Positions 14,803 to 15,782 of a stretch of DNA of 15,782 bases are shown in pieces. A program made the translations under genes and the position numbers. The notes under the pieces are model-generated. The model saw only the letters and a program-made list of their open reading frames with translations, was not told the origin of the DNA and ran no database searches. Each line of letters begins with the position of its first letter. Position 1 is the stretch's first letter. The DNA is from Prevotellaceae bacterium. Lineage in GTDB: Bacteria > Bacteroidota > Bacteroidia > Bacteroidales > UBA932. The DNA lies in contig JAITKG010000152.1 in assembly GCA_031278495.1 (NCBI GenBank), positions 1 to 15,782 on the forward strand, in the 5' to 3' direction.

Positions 14803-15771
14803 TCACAAAATAAGCCCGGCGGATTTGAATAAATATATGCCGAAAGTAAGCGTAAAAATCGAAAGTAACGAAGAAAGCAACACAATATTTGCCGCAAGGT
14901 CTTCGTCGTTGTTCATTTTGCTTGCCATAATGAAACTTGCTACAGCCGTAGGCACGCCGAACATAATAAAAAGAATGAGCAAATCTTCGCCGCTAAAACC
15001 CAGCGGCTCGCGCAGCCAATAGGCAATGCCGGTAAAAACAGCCGGGCTGGCGGCTATTTTAATCATCGTTGCCGTCAAGGCTTTCGGCAAACCCGATTTA
15101 AGTTTCGCCACGCTAATAGATGCGCCGATAGCCAACAAAGCAATAGGATTGGTGATGTTCACCAAATAATCTATGGTCGATGCAATATAGCCCGTTTGCG
15201 GATGAGAGAATAACGGAATTTCAAAAATGGAAAATGGCAATCCCGCAAGAATACCAATAATCAAAGGGTTTTTAATGATGTTCCGCAACGTCTTCCTTAA
15301 TTTTATTTTTTGCGGATTTTTGCTGCGTATCGAAAGGATAATTACCGCCAAAATATTATACAAAGGCACTGCAAACGCCGTGATAAGCGCGCCTTTGCCG
15401 GTATGCCCCAAAATAGATACAATCAAAAACAACCCGATAATAGCATAATTGCCGCGATAGCTGCCCTGCACAAACGAGCCGATAGTTGCACGGCTTTTGA
15501 TAAACCGTTCGGCGAAAAACCATGTAATGCCAAAGGTTAATAGCGTGCCGGCAATAGCGTACAAAATAATCGCCGGCGAAAAAATATCCTGCAAACGGGC
15601 AACGGAAATATCGCGGAAAAGCAACAGCGGCAATGTTACATTAAAGGCAATCGTATTGAATGCCTCGACCACCGGTTTGGTAATAATTTTCCATTGCCTG
15701 AGCGCCCAACCCAATACGATGATAAGGAAGATCGGCAACACACAATTCAGGCTAAACAAAAATGGAGACAT
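14803..15771 (-). CDS. AEC family (auxin efflux carrier-type) membrane transporter
   Basis: This 322-residue inner-membrane protein has about ten hydrophobic helices in two halves, as in the AEC/bile-acid-arsenite superfamily. The first half includes VLPIFLIIVLGWALRQW at 11-27 and FNVTLPLLLFRDI, with the kinked Asn/Pro helix typical of the family; GSYRGNYAIIGL lies in the central part. The second half has NPLIIGILAGLP and the conserved GVPTAVASFIMASKM with MNNDEDLAAN after it. Bacterial members are proton- or sodium-coupled exporters of organic acids such as malate or malonate; the substrate here is not readable. The ATG at 15771 starts 11 bases from the window edge, so its promoter is outside. 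It ends in a terminator-like structure 110 bp before pgk, which has its own promoter, so it is probably a separate transcription unit. Confidence 0.92.
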   Translation of the reverse strand: MSPFLFSLNCVLPIFLIIVLGWALRQWKIITKPVVEAFNTIAFNVTLPLLLFRDISVARLQDIFSPAIILYAIAGTLLTFGITWFFAERFIKSRATIGSFVQGSYRGNYAIIGLFLIVSILGHTGKGALITAFAVPLYNILAVIILSIRSKNPQKIKLRKTLRNIIKNPLIIGILAGLPFSIFEIPLFSHPQTGYIASTIDYLVNITNPIALLAIGASISVAKLKSGLPKALTATMIKIAASPAVFTGIAYWLREPLGFSGEDLLILFIMFGVPTAVASFIMASKMNNDEDLAANIVLLSSLLSIFTLTFGIYLFKSAGLIL

Positions 15772-15782
15772 ATTTTTTCAGT

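Overview
This window reads as an ordinary chromosomal segment of a Bacteroidota bacterium, most likely order Bacteroidales. Three things point there. Four transcription units are preceded by the identical 8-mer TATCTTTG, which fits the Bacteroidota -7 promoter consensus TAnnTTTG. Start codons lack clear Shine-Dalgarno sequences. The gene families are typical of the phylum: PGK with an internal lysine/glutamate-rich insertion, MutL with a Bacteroidota-style C-terminus, an Ig-like (Big_5) lipoprotein and a PF13568-type outer-membrane barrel. I cannot name the genus.

Layout. 1-1739 (+): an exported M23/LytM metallopeptidase behind its own promoter. 1828-3645 (-): mutL, convergent with it and with its own promoter. 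3646-3935: a short non-coding spacer with an inverted repeat, a degenerate 8-bp tandem array and a promoter. 3936-7139 (+): a two-gene unit made of a lipoprotein-type cellobiose 2-epimerase-like enzyme and a secreted 634-residue protein that looks like an unassigned glycoside hydrolase. 7140-7792: an AT-rich gap without a convincing protein gene. It has the best promoter of the window, a boxA-like antitermination sequence just after the predicted start, and a series of inverted repeats on the same strand; I interpret it as a candidate structured non-coding RNA. 7793-13386 (-): a tightly packed operon sppA, Ig-like lipoprotein, outer-membrane barrel, ispG, preceded by pgk (13439-14692, own promoter). 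14803-15771 (-): an AEC-family transporter ending in a terminator-like pair of overlapping hairpins.

The genes are mostly housekeeping: mismatch repair, glycolysis (pgk), isoprenoid precursor synthesis (ispG) and envelope maintenance (SppA, M23 peptidase, lipoprotein, barrel). The epimerase/hydrolase pair is the accessory part and suggests extracytoplasmic handling of a beta-linked oligosaccharide.

The observations most worth following are the promoter-boxA-hairpin locus at 7159-7738, the IspG whose central insert is much shorter than is usual in this phylum, the MutL with an eroded endonuclease motif, and the exported epimerase/unknown hydrolase pair. No CRISPR array, tRNA, rRNA, insertion sequence or phage gene was recognised.
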